Source of the DNA: Sandaracinaceae bacterium
Lineage (GTDB): Bacteria > Myxococcota_A > Polyangia > Polyangiales > Houyiibacteriaceae
Direction: 5' to 3'
Assembly: GCA_020633075.1 (NCBI GenBank)
Contig: JACKEI010000001.1
Span: forward strand, 1,984,001-2,048,000
DNA length: 64,000 nt
This document shows, one piece after another, positions 34,276-43,100 of the stretch. Below the pieces are notes generated by a model. That model saw only the letters and a program-made list of their open reading frames with translations, was not told the origin of the DNA and did not search any database. Numbering within the stretch: position 1 is the stretch's first letter; the number at the start of each line of letters is the position of its first letter. A program made the position numbers and the translations under genes.

Positions 34276-35622
34276 ATGAAATCGAAGGACGAAATCGAGA
34301 ACTACTCGGAGGCAGTGCGCACCGCGACCGACTGCGCAGAAGCGCTCGAACTCGCCGCGCCCCTCATCGGCGAGGCCCAAGGCAACATGGCAGCGGCGGC
34401 GGCTCTGGTCCGACTTGTTGGAGATTGTCGCTTTGGCTTCCGGGCGTCGGAGAAGCTGCTGAGCGACGTACTCCCGCACGCGGACCATTGGCTTCTCAGG
34501 CGGATTGGTCTCGCCGCGGCGGCCGTGGTGGACATCGACGACCTGAACGCGGCGCCCGTCGCTCAGGGCTTCTTCACCCAGCTGGTCGGTCAGCTGAAGC
34601 AAGCTTGCGTACTCGAACCAGCGAACGCGGACCTGGCCGCAGCCCTCGCGAGCGCCGCGCACCGGGGCGGTCGGTCATTCGACGAGACGGCAGAGGACGC
34701 CTTCGCCGCTGCCATCTCCCTGGAGCCAGACGAGCCCAACCACCGCTACAACCGTGGGCTGTTCTTCAAGACACGGGGCCGGTTCGAAGAGTCCGTGGAG
34801 GACAACCGACAGGCCATCGCGCTGGGGATGGACGCGGCAGGGGCTCAGTGGAACGTTGGCATCGCCGCGACGGCCAGCGGTCAGGGAGCGCTCGCACTTG
34901 AGACGTTCACGGGGCTCGGAATGAAGCTCAAGCTGTCGTCGCAGGGACGTGCCGAGGGCACCTTCCCAAGTTGCAAGTTTCGGGCTGCACAGCGGCCGCT
35001 CGCAGAACGGGACCCGACACAGGATGAGCCAGGCACGCAGGAAACGGTCTGGCTGGAACGCGTCGGGGCTGCCCACGGTGTCATACGCAGCGTTCTCTAC
35101 CGAGACCTGGGCGTGGACTACGGCGACGTGGTCGTGTTCGACGGGGCACCAGTCACGCGCCACAAGGTGGGCGATGAGCTGGTGCCAGTCTTTCCCCACC
35201 TGACGACTCTCGAGCGCCGTCACTATCAGCGGTACGCCTTCGCGGGAGAGCAGCGGGAACCGCGGCAGGACGTGGTCGCGAGCGAGCACCTTCCGGACGA
35301 CGCGATCCTCTATTCGCACACGGAGAGGGTCGCCTTCTTCTGCAACACCTGCGCGAACACAGACTGCAGCGAGACAGGTCACGACGGCTCCCGTGAGCAG
35401 CACACGTACGTCGTTGGCGCGCTGATGGCGCCCCCAAACATCCCAGCAGTGGAGCTGCTCGAGGCCCTCGACCGCGCCTTGGAGCACACGCCCGCGCTGC
35501 GTGTGGCCTGCCCCGAGTTGTCCCGCGCGGCGGGTGTCGCCGACGAGGTAGAAGAGCGCCGATTTCAGGGCTGGGCCGCGAGCGCCGGCGCGACACAACG
35601 AGTGCCGACGCCGCGGGGGTGA
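34276..35622 (+). CDS. Hypothetical protein with TPR-like helical half and Cys-containing C-terminal domain
   Basis: A 448-residue protein from ATG 34276 (AGGA upstream; ATG 34267 is too close to it). Residues 1-245 are helical with TPR-like units (AAAISLEPDEPNHRYNRGLFF and KTRGRFEESVEDNRQAIALG). Residues 260-430 form a second domain with FDGAPVTRHKVGDELVPVFP and a possible metal site CNTCANTDC. The combination is not one I can name. It lies between R3 and the tRNA-Glu end, followed directly by the DUF7677-like gene, whose GTG overlaps its stop. Confidence 0.65.
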   Translation: MKSKDEIENYSEAVRTATDCAEALELAAPLIGEAQGNMAAAAALVRLVGDCRFGFRASEKLLSDVLPHADHWLLRRIGLAAAAVVDIDDLNAAPVAQGFFTQLVGQLKQACVLEPANADLAAALASAAHRGGRSFDETAEDAFAAAISLEPDEPNHRYNRGLFFKTRGRFEESVEDNRQAIALGMDAAGAQWNVGIAATASGQGALALETFTGLGMKLKLSSQGRAEGTFPSCKFRAAQRPLAERDPTQDEPGTQETVWLERVGAAHGVIRSVLYRDLGVDYGDVVVFDGAPVTRHKVGDELVPVFPHLTTLERRHYQRYAFAGEQREPRQDVVASEHLPDDAILYSHTERVAFFCNTCANTDCSETGHDGSREQHTYVVGALMAPPNIPAVELLEALDRALEHTPALRVACPELSRAAGVADEVEERRFQGWAASAGATQRVPTPRG

Positions 35623-36002
35623 CTTCACCGGTTCACGCCCAGCCGAATGACGCGCATGATCCACCACCCATGAAACTCAGCGCCAGCTTCTCCGGAGCCC
35701 TCCGAACCTTCGCCTACTTCATGGCCAGCGGCACTCAGAATACGCTGCAAGGTGTCGACTACGTCTCGTTGTACGGCGAGGAGCCGAGCGCCATCGAGCT
35801 GGTCTTCGCGATCTATGCCAACGTCATCGAGCTGGACGAGGATGGCACCGTGGTCAACGCCAAGTATGCGGAGAAGCGCGCGACGGACTCCCTACGGGCG
35901 TATTGCGACCCGAGCTTCGTTGTGACCCCGCCGTACGAGGACTGGGAGACCGTGCTCCACGGGCCCCCGCCCCTCCGAGACAGCGTGTCGCCAACGCCCT
36001 AG
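35619..36002 (+). CDS. DUF7677-like small protein
   Basis: Up to 127 residues from GTG 35619, which overlaps the previous stop (GTGA); ATG 35670 would give 110 residues starting MKLSASFSGALRTFAYFMAS and may be the real start because the conserved-looking part begins there. SLYGEEPSAIELVFAIYANV and the nearby EKRATDSLRAYCD are distinctive. It resembles a small domain family (DUF7677) found near polymorphic-toxin loci; I recall that only loosely. Acidic, cytoplasmic, coupled to the TPR-like gene. Possibly immunity-related. Confidence 0.55.
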   Translation: MTSPVHAQPNDAHDPPPMKLSASFSGALRTFAYFMASGTQNTLQGVDYVSLYGEEPSAIELVFAIYANVIELDEDGTVVNAKYAEKRATDSLRAYCDPSFVVTPPYEDWETVLHGPPPLRDSVSPTP

Positions 36003-36039
36003 CGCATCACCCGAGCGGCCACGTTCGGCCAATCGGAGC

Positions 36040-36117
36040 GACGGAAAAGACTGACCCCATGAGCGCCTCGGTGTTGCCGAATGCATCTCATGGGGTCATT
36101 TGGGTGTCCCCAGCGGG
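36040..36117. repeat. Native tRNA-Glu 3' end and terminator copy (copy B)
   Basis: Partner of 34018-34095 (76 of 78 bp identical). Here the sequence continues into the intact tRNA-Glu, so this is the original and copy A the derived one. Confidence 0.85.
36044..36098 (-). terminator. Terminator of tRNA-Glu
   Basis: Perfect 12-bp stem TGACCCCATGAG/CTCATGGGGTCA (36052-36063 with 36087-36098), 7 bp beyond the tRNA end, followed on the minus strand by GTCTTTTCC. A 23-nt loop separates the arms. Confidence 0.75.
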
Positions 36118-36177
36118 GTTTGAACCCGCGTTACAGGCGTGAAAAGCCAGGGTCCTGGGCCACTAGACGATGGGGAC
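36105..36177 (-). tRNA. tRNA-Glu (anticodon TTC)
   Basis: On the minus strand: acceptor GTCCCCA pairs with TGGGGAC over 7 bp, the D-arm has TCGTCTAG, the anticodon loop is TTTTCAC (anticodon TTC) and the T-arm GCGGG-TTTGAAC-CCCGC. One U-U mismatch sits in the anticodon stem. CCA is not encoded. The island ends at its 3' side. Confidence 0.93.
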
Positions 36178-36211
36178 GGAGGTTTTCTGCCTTAGGGAGG
36201 GGGAAAACCGG

Positions 36212-36284
36212 TGGGTCGTGCGGGGGTTGAACCCGCGACCGTCGGATTAAAAGTCCGCTGCTCTACCGACTGAGCTAACGACCC
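36212..36284 (-). tRNA. tRNA-Lys (anticodon TTT)
   Basis: On the minus strand: GGGTCGTTAGCTCAGTCGGT start, anticodon loop ACTTTTAAT with anticodon TTT, T-arm GCGGG-TTCAACC-CCCGC, acceptor ACGACCC and discriminator A. CCG, not CCA, follows, so the tail must be edited or added. It is 34 bp upstream of tRNA-Glu and probably co-transcribed with it. Confidence 0.95.
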
Positions 36285-36369
36285 CTACTTGAGGCGACGG
36301 GTTCCTAACAGCCGTCATGGGGGTCGTCAAGCCTTGGCACGGGGGTCGGACGGCTCCACCGTTCGCTAC

Positions 36370-36645
36370 GTGCCCCTCGTCGAGCTGCCGTGCGTCTTTG
36401 CCTTGCTCTTTCTGTGGTGTTGGACGTGCGTGGAGGTCTCCGTCCGGGCCGGTCGTGGGCCCTACTGGGGTGCGCTCGGCCTGTTCTGCAACCCGCTGGT
36501 CGTCCTGTTGTTCGCCCTCCCCGGCGCCGACGCCGAGCTCGAGCTGCCGCCCTGGTCCACGCGCTTGCGGGCCGCCTGCTGGCTGAGCCTGCTGCAGCTG
36601 GGGCTGCTGGCCGCCGTAGCCGGCTGGGCTCTCCACCGCGCGTGA
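36370..36645 (+). CDS. Small membrane protein
   Basis: About 91 residues from GTG 36370 (a TTG near 36337 is an alternative). It has three hydrophobic segments: VELPCVFALLFLWCWTCVEV, LGLFCNPLVVLLFAL and ACWLSLLQLGLLAAVAGWAL. No family is recognised. It begins shortly downstream of the divergent tRNA pair and ends 84 bp before the HEAT protein gene. Confidence 0.5.
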   Translation: MPLVELPCVFALLFLWCWTCVEVSVRAGRGPYWGALGLFCNPLVVLLFALPGADAELELPPWSTRLRAACWLSLLQLGLLAAVAGWALHRA

Positions 36646-36729
36646 ATCCATCACGCTGGTGTGCGTCTGCGGGTATCTTGTGACGGCGCGCCCCCTTTGG
36701 GCGCCCTCCACCCCCCGAGGTACCTGCTG

Positions 36730-37623
36730 ATGCGCTCTCGTCCCTGGTCTCGCTCCGCCGCCCGTTGGACCCTCCTGCTCGCCCTCGGGCTCTCGGGCGT
36801 GGCCACCTCCACGCCGCCCGCTGCGGCCTTGCGCGCGGTCGAGTCGACCTCCCCGCCGCCGGACACCCGCACGCTGACGCGCACCCTCTCGAACCGCCGC
36901 GCCACGACACCGGAGCGCGTCGCCGCTGCGCAGGCGCTCAGCAACGTCCAAGAGGCCGGCGTGCGGCGTGCCCTCGAGCGCGCCCTGCGTGACCGCGATC
37001 CAGAGGTGCGGGCCGCTTCCGCACGCGCCCTGGGCACCGCTGGAGACGCGCGCTCCCTCGCCGCCCTGCGGCGCCTGCGCCCGGACGCGGTGGCCTACGT
37101 GCGCGCCCAGATTGGGCACTCCATCGCCCGCCTGAGCGGCGACACCGCCCTCCGCGCGCGCGTCCGCGTGGGCAACATTGCCGTCGCTCAGGGCGCCGTG
37201 CAGCCCACCGAGACCACCGCCTTCGTGCGCGCCGAGGCCGCCCGCATGCTCACCACCCTGCCCCGCACGGAAGTGCACGACGTGGAGCCGCCGCGCCCCG
37301 ACGACCACTCGCCGGACGCCGTGCTGCGCGGCGCCGACGGGGTGGTGTTCCTGCGCCTCGAGATCGCCGTCACCACCCTGACCTACACGGTGGAGAACAA
37401 CATCGCGACGGTGCGCGCCGAGATCCAGCTGGCGCTCACCAACGACCCGGGCCTCATGATCCGCGCGGTGGACAACACCTCCGCCAGCGTGCGAGCCAAC
37501 GTCAACGTGCACAACACGGAGCGGCAGCGGCAGCAGATGATCGAGGCCGCGCTGCGCTCCGCCGTGACCGGGGCGGCGCGCAACCTGGACGGCGGCATCG
37601 AGGACATCTACGGCGCCCGCTGA
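36730..37623 (+). CDS. Secreted HEAT-repeat protein
   Basis: A 297-residue protein from ATG 36730. A signal peptide (about 1-35, ending AAALRA) is followed by HEAT-type helical repeats (60-150: RRALERALRDRDPEVRAAS and RALGTAGDARSLAALRRL). The C-terminal half is beta-rich (VFLRLEIAVTTLTYTVENN) with no name. HEAT repeats bind proteins; the partner is unknown. Its stop codon lies in the first unit of a 19-bp tandem repeat. Convergent with lgt. Confidence 0.7.
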   Translation: MRSRPWSRSAARWTLLLALGLSGVATSTPPAAALRAVESTSPPPDTRTLTRTLSNRRATTPERVAAAQALSNVQEAGVRRALERALRDRDPEVRAASARALGTAGDARSLAALRRLRPDAVAYVRAQIGHSIARLSGDTALRARVRVGNIAVAQGAVQPTETTAFVRAEAARMLTTLPRTEVHDVEPPRPDDHSPDAVLRGADGVVFLRLEIAVTTLTYTVENNIATVRAEIQLALTNDPGLMIRAVDNTSASVRANVNVHNTERQRQQMIEAALRSAVTGAARNLDGGIEDIYGAR

Positions 37624-37682
37624 GCGGCAAGGCGCCCGCTGAGCGGCAAGGCGCCCGCTGAGCGGCAAGGCGCCCGCTGAGC
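37614..37682. repeat. 19-bp tandem repeat carrying a stop codon
   Basis: Three perfect copies of CGCCCGCTGAGCGGCAAGG (37614-37632, 37633-37651, 37652-37670) and 12 bp of a fourth. The first copy contains the last codons and TGA of the HEAT protein, and later copies repeat the TGA. It sits between convergent genes; cause is probably slippage. Confidence 0.93.
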
Positions 37683-37690
37683 CCACAGCG

Positions 37691-38584
37691 TCAGAACGCG
37701 ACGGGGGCGTCGTCCTCGCTAGCCGGGGCGTCCGTGCCCCCCGTTGCCCCCCGCTCCCACCAGCGCTGGTCGGGGTCCGGGGGTGTCAGCGCGCCGTGCC
37801 GCTTGCTGAGCACCAGCACCAGCCCGCACACGGTGAAGATGGGCAAGCTCAGCCACTGGCCCATGGTGAGCGGCGACACGTTGGGGTCCAGCGTCTGGTA
37901 CTCCTTCCAGAACTCCACGATGAAGCGCGCCACGAAGTAGAGCCCCAGCAGCGTGAAGAAGAGCGCGCCCGGCCGCAGGCGCTGCGCGTGGTGACGGTTG
38001 ACCCACACGGCAAAGCCGATGAGCAAGAAGCCCAGGGTGGCTTCGTAGATCTGGGTGGGGTGGCGCGGGACGGAGTCGATGCGGTCGAAGACGATGGCCC
38101 AGGGCACGTCGCCCGGCCGCCCGACGATCTCGCTGTTGATGAAGTTGCCGATGCGCACCCAAGGGAAGACCCACACGGCCGCCATCATGGTCGCGTCCAG
38201 CAGCTCGAAGGTGTCCAGCTTCTTCCGGCGGGCGTAGCTCCAGACGGCGAAGATGCAGCCGAGGCCGCCGCCGTGGCTGGCCAGCCCGGAGCGCACGTCC
38301 AGGATGGGCAGCAGGTGCTCGAAGTCGGGCACCCGCCAGAAGCGCACAAGCAGCTCCGTGTCGTAGAACACAATGTGCACCAGGTGCGCCCCGATGATCA
38401 TGCAGAAGGGGATCCAGATGGAGAGGGCGTTGGCGTGCTCCTCCGTGAATCCCCGTTGCTGGTAGTAGCGGGGGAGCAGCGTGGCGCCCCACAGGATGCC
38501 GATGGCGAAGCAGACGCCGTACCAGCGCAGCTCCAGCGAGCCGAGCTCGACCAGGATGGGGTCCGGACTCCAGTGAAATGGCAT
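37691..38584 (-). CDS. lgt: Prolipoprotein diacylglyceryl transferase
   Basis: A 297-residue inner-membrane enzyme with about seven transmembrane helices. The Lgt signature is RIGNFINSEIVGRP; the N-terminal HWSPDPILVELGSLELRWYG and the DVRSGLASHGGGLG segment are also typical. It transfers a diacylglyceryl group from phosphatidylglycerol to the lipobox Cys of prolipoproteins, the first step of maturing the many lipoproteins encoded in this window. The C-terminus has an extra charged tail. It is a single gene with its own upstream region, convergent with the HEAT protein gene. Confidence 0.96.
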   Translation of the reverse strand: MPFHWSPDPILVELGSLELRWYGVCFAIGILWGATLLPRYYQQRGFTEEHANALSIWIPFCMIIGAHLVHIVFYDTELLVRFWRVPDFEHLLPILDVRSGLASHGGGLGCIFAVWSYARRKKLDTFELLDATMMAAVWVFPWVRIGNFINSEIVGRPGDVPWAIVFDRIDSVPRHPTQIYEATLGFLLIGFAVWVNRHHAQRLRPGALFFTLLGLYFVARFIVEFWKEYQTLDPNVSPLTMGQWLSLPIFTVCGLVLVLSKRHGALTPPDPDQRWWERGATGGTDAPASEDDAPVAF

Positions 38585-38699
38585 GCGGCCTGATAGCGCA
38601 TCCGACTGGCATCTCCAAGCGGGTCGCCGGCAACTCCAGTAGCCACCCGGTGGCCACTGGAGTGACGGGCGGGTCCGTTGGGCGCGCTGACGCAGGGGA

Positions 38700-38765
38700 T
38701 CACGCTTGACGCGACGCGTCGTGGACTACGCAGCGCGTCAATCGTGACGCACCGGGTGACGTCAC
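38700..38765. promoter_or_regulatory. Inverted repeat and palindrome upstream of a sigma54 promoter
   Basis: A 14-bp inverted repeat with one mismatch (38700-38713 with 38734-38747, 20-nt spacer) is followed by the perfect 10-bp palindrome GTGACGTCAC (38756-38765). They lie 160-230 bp upstream of the sigma54 box, the usual distance for enhancer-binding-protein sites. The rest of the 396-bp gap (38585-38980) is AT-richer than its surroundings around 38790-38900. Confidence 0.45.
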
Positions 38766-38925
38766 GGGGGCACCCAAGGCGGACAGAAAGACACGGTTCT
38801 GAAGTACTTAGTGAAACGTTTGCAATGCAACCACGTCATCCCCTGTAGCGGCAGCGGGCCGCGAACACCAAAAAATCAAATAGTTTCGGAGACAACACCC
38901 TCAACCAAGGACATCCACACACGTC

Positions 38926-38940
38926 TGGCACGATGATTGC
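38926..38940 (+). promoter_or_regulatory. Sigma54 (RpoN) -24/-12 promoter
   Basis: TGGCACGATGATTGC, with GG (38927-38928) and GC (38939-38940) at the required 10-nt separation, matches the full TGGCAC-N5-TTGC consensus. It is 41 bp upstream of the 142-residue gene and points to it. Confidence 0.85.
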
Positions 38941-38980
38941 TTAGTGATCCGACTGCCGACGCACACTCAGGAGACGCGTC

Positions 38981-39409
38981 ATGAACCCCACCCTCTACAC
39001 ACTTGCCATGGTCATCGCCGAGCGCGGAAGCGACTGGGAAAGCTGGGTCGACCAGCTTCGCCGGGAAGCCGACGACGTGTGCCTGATCGTGCAGCAGCCG
39101 GGTGAGACGGTGTCGGAGCTTGCGGCGCGTGTCCGTCAAAGGGTGGACGCCCTCCAGCCCTACGAGGCGCTGGGCAAGGCCGTGGTCGTCAGCGGTGGGC
39201 GTGTGGACCAGGACGCCGTCGCGGCCCGCTCGCTTGCCATCCGCGCCATCGTGGCCCCCATGGTCCGGGCTGGCCACGGCAACGTGGTGCTGGCCAGCAA
39301 CGCCAAGGACCGCTTCAGCATGATGGGCCTCGCCTCCACGGTGGCCTCCATGATCCGCGGCACCGGCGTGGACATCCAGCCGGCCGCGCAGCTCGCCCGC
39401 GTGGCGTGA
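38981..39409 (+). CDS. RpoN-controlled hypothetical protein
   Basis: A 142-residue protein; AGGAGA precedes ATG 38981. The N-terminus MNPTLYTLAMVIAERGSDWE resembles no family I know. The middle AVVVSGGRVDQDAVAARSLA and C-terminal GHGNVVLASNAKDRFSMMGL suggest an alpha/beta fold. The clear sigma54 promoter and upstream palindromes say it is switched on by an enhancer-binding protein, as are many developmental and stress genes of myxobacteria. Not part of an operon: the next gene is on the other strand. Confidence 0.75.
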   Translation: MNPTLYTLAMVIAERGSDWESWVDQLRREADDVCLIVQQPGETVSELAARVRQRVDALQPYEALGKAVVVSGGRVDQDAVAARSLAIRAIVAPMVRAGHGNVVLASNAKDRFSMMGLASTVASMIRGTGVDIQPAAQLARVA

Positions 39410-39472
39410 GCCGGTCCGGTCGCCTGCAGACCGCGAGGCCTCGGCGCCTGCGGCGCGCCTCGTAGCGCGCGG

Positions 39473-40159
39473 TCACTGAGGCGGTGGGGCGTAAGCCTCA
39501 CGAACCAGCTCCGCCGTGAAGCTGCGCCGCAGGTAGAAGCCCCGTGGCTGCGCCCAGGTGAGCTCCCCGTCCTCGCTGACCACGATGCGGCGGACGCCGC
39601 CGTGGGCAGCCTTCGGTCGCGTCTGCAGCGCCACGCCGAGGCGCGCGTCCAGACGGTGGATGTCCCCCGCGGCGACGACCCGCGCGATGGCCTCCCAGTC
39701 GTCCCGCAGCAGCGCCTGTTGGAGCGGGCTGGGAGACCAGAGAAAGGCCGCGCCGATGCGACGCTGCGCGAACGCGAGATCGGGCTCGCTCTCGACAGGG
39801 ACGAAGAGCACGCGCGCCAAGCGACGAGCGAGCACGCTGTCCTCGAAGGACGTGCTGGCGAGCTCGTTGAGGGGCACCGTGCAGACGAAGGTCGTCTCGC
39901 GTGGGACGCCGTCGCGGCCCACCGGCAGCGTCTTGATCTCGATGCCCAGCGTGGGCAGGTCCGGCTCGCGGGACGACCCCCCCGCTGCACCCAGCGCCTC
40001 TTCCACCAACTGCCCGACGCGCCCCTTGCGGCGGGTCCCGCCGGCCGTGTCGTCGTCCCACGCCGGCCACCCCAGGCGCGCCGCCAGCTCGCCGAGGGAC
40101 AAGCCCGCGATGGCGGTGGCTCGGGCGACTAGCGCGGCTTCGCTTGCGGGTTCGCCCAC
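39473..40159 (-). CDS. mutH: MutH/Sau3AI-type DNA mismatch repair endonuclease
   Basis: A 228-residue protein, E. coli MutH being 229. KGRVGQLVEEALGA, EPDLPTLGIEIKTLPV and RETTFVCTVPL are MutH signatures. The active-site set fits by spacing: Glu53, Asp67, Glu74 and Lys76 (E. coli Glu56, Asp70, Glu77, Lys79). A further conserved basic position appears to be Arg instead of Lys. MutH nicks the unmethylated strand at GATC in Dam-directed repair and is mainly known from gammaproteobacteria. Start ATG 40159 overlaps the end of dnaE by 31 bp, so the two are co-transcribed. Confidence 0.87.
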   Translation of the reverse strand: MGEPASEAALVARATAIAGLSLGELAARLGWPAWDDDTAGGTRRKGRVGQLVEEALGAAGGSSREPDLPTLGIEIKTLPVGRDGVPRETTFVCTVPLNELASTSFEDSVLARRLARVLFVPVESEPDLAFAQRRIGAAFLWSPSPLQQALLRDDWEAIARVVAAGDIHRLDARLGVALQTRPKAAHGGVRRIVVSEDGELTWAQPRGFYLRRSFTAELVREAYAPPPQ

Positions 40160-43100
40160 CGCAGCTCACACGCCTTTCTGCCGAAGAGCCGCTCGAGGCT
40201 CGCCAGGAGCCCGTCCGTGGGCTCCACGTGCAGACCCGTCTCCGCGAACTCCACACTCCAGGACTGCGGGTTGGAGAGCGTCAGCGCCACGGGGCAAGGA
40301 CCTGGGTGCGCCTCGAGGGTGCTCCGCAGAGACTTCAGCTTCTGCCGCGACACCTCGTCCACGCTCAGCTGCACCACCACGGACGTGGTCTTCTGCGCGA
40401 GCGCGCTGGCCAGCAGTTGCACGTCGTTGAGCACCAGCTTGGGCTGCTCCGGGGCGTCGTCGTCCGCCATGCGGTCGCGCTCGAACTGCACCCGCCCGGT
40501 GAGCAACACTGGCTCGCCGGACTTGAGGCGCTCGCGGTTGTCGCCCTGCTCCAGGATCTTGGGGCGCACGATGACCTCTACGCGGCCCACGGCGTCCTCC
40601 AGCTCGAAGAAGGCGATGCTGTCGCCGCGCTTGGTGCGGCGCTCGCGGTAGGCCTCCACGGAGCCGCCCAGGACGATCACCGTGTTGCCGTCCACGCTGC
40701 CCAGGGTCTCCGTGTCCGCGTTGCAGAAGCGGCGCAGCTCCGCGGCGTAGCGGTCCAGCGGGTGGCCGCTGACGTAGAAGCCCAGCGTGGCCTTCTCGCG
40801 CTGCAGCTGGTCGCGTGAGTCCCAGTCCTCGGCCTCCGGGAAGGTCCCGCCACCGCGCGTGTAGGTCTTGGCCGTGTCCGCCTCGTCCAGCAGGCCAAAC
40901 AGGCTGGTCTGCCCGCTGGCCTGCTCGGCGGCCAGGCGCTTGCCTCGCTCGATGGCCTGCTCCAGCGCGGCGAAGGCCCGCGCGCGCGACACGTCTTTTG
41001 CGCCGTGGCTCGCGTCGAAGGCGCCGCACTGGATGAGGGCCTCGACCACGGCCTTGTTCACGCGACGGAGATCCACGCGCGCGCAGAAGTCGAAGAGGTC
41101 CACGAAGGGGTCCTCCTTACCGCTGTCGTCCTTGCGGCACTCGAACACGGTGTCGAGCGCGGCGCTGCCCACCCCCTTGATGGCGCCCAGCCCGAAGCGG
41201 ATGCGCGGCACCTGCGGATCATGCACGACACCCTTCTGACAGACGGGCTTGTCCTTGGGGCGCCGCACGTCCCGCCCCTCCTCGGGCGCGTACACGACGG
41301 AGAAGTCGATCTCGGACTCGTTCACGTCCGGCGGGAGGACGGTGATGCCCATGCTGCGCGCCTCCGCCACGGTGCGCACCACCTTGTCGCTCTTCTCCTT
41401 GTCGGCGCTGAGCGTGGCGCAGGTGAACTCCACGGGGAAGTGCGCCTTCAGGTAGGCCGTCTGGTACGTGATGAGCGCGTACGCGGCCGAGTGCGACTTG
41501 TTGAAGCCGTAGCCTGCGAAGAAGGCCATCAGGTCGAAGATGTCGCCGGCGGTCTTCTCGTCCACGCCGTTCTTGGCGGCGCCCTCCACGAAGGTGGCCT
41601 TGTGCTTGGCCATCTCCGACTCTTTCTTCTTGCCCATGGCGCGGCGCAGCAGGTCCGCGCCGCCGAGCGAGTAGCCGCCCATCACCTGGGCGATCTGCAT
41701 GACCTGCTCCTGGTAGACGATGACGCCGCGCGTGTCGCGCAGGATGGGCTCGATGCTGGGGTGCGGGTACTCCACGCGCTGGCGCCCGTGCTTGCGCTCG
41801 ACGAAGTCGTTGTGCATGCCCGCGCCCATCGGACCCGGACGGTAGAGCGCCACGGCGGCGACGATGTCCTCGAAGCAGTCTGGCTTGAGCTTCTTGAACA
41901 GGTCCTGCATGCCCGTGGACTCGAGCTGGAAGACGTTGGTGGTCTCCCCAGAGCACAAGAGCGCGTAGGTCGCGAGGTCGTCCAGAGGGATGGCGCTCAG
42001 GTCGAAGCGGCCCTCGCGGTCGGGGCGCCGGTCGATCAGGCGCACCGCCTTGTCCAGCACGGTGAGCGTGCGCAGACCCAGGAAGTCGAACTTGACCAGG
42101 CCAGCCGCCTCCACGTCGTCCTTGTGGTACTGCGTGACGTACACGCCCTCGTCCGGGCAGAAGACCGGCACGTGGTCCCAGATGGGACCCTCCGACATGA
42201 CCACGCCGGCCGCGTGCATGCCCGCGTGGCGAGTGAGGTTCTCGAGCCCCTGGGCGATGTCCAGCACGTCACGCGCGGCCGGGTCCGTGGCGTAGAGGGT
42301 CTTGAGCCCCTCCTCCTCCTGCAGCGCCTTCGGGATGGGCGTGCTCTTGCCGGCGATGGGGTCCGGGATGAGCGCCGCGATCCGCGCCGCGTCGCCCGGG
42401 GAGAGCCCCTTCACGCGCCCCACGTCTTTCACCACGCTCTTGCTCTTCAGCTGGTGGAAGGTCGCGATCTGCCCGACCGACTGGTGCCCGTACTGCCGGC
42501 GCACGTAGTCGATGACCTGCTCGCGCTTGTCCATACAGAAGTCGATATCGAAGTCCGGCATGGAGACGCGCTCGGGGTTCAGGAAGCGCTCGAAGAGCAG
42601 CCCGTAGGGCAGCGGGTCCAGGTCCGTGATGCGCAGGCTGTACGCCACCAGCGAGCCCGCACCCGAGCCTCGGCCAGGCCCGACCGGCACGTCGTGGTCC
42701 TTGGCCCAGTTGATGAAGTCCTGGACGATCAGGAAGTACCCCGGGAAGCCCATCTGGTTGATGATCTTGGTCTCGACCTCCAGGCGCTCCTCGTACACGG
42801 GCCGGTCGTAGGCGATGCCGCGGCGATCGAGGTCCGCGAGGCGCGCCTCGAGCCCGCGCTTGGCGTGGTGCTCCAGCAGCGACTCTTCGGTCTCGCCCTC
42901 GGGCACCGGGAAGCGCGGCAGCTTGGGGTCGCTCAGCGGGCTGACCTGCCCGGCGCACATCTCGGCGATGGTGAGGGTGTTGCGGACCGCTCCGGGGACG
43001 TCGCGGAAGAGCTCCACCATCTGGGCGGGAGACTTCACGTACATCTCCGAGCTGTTGTGGTGCATGGCCTCCATCTCGCGCAGGCTGCGGCCAGCGCCGA

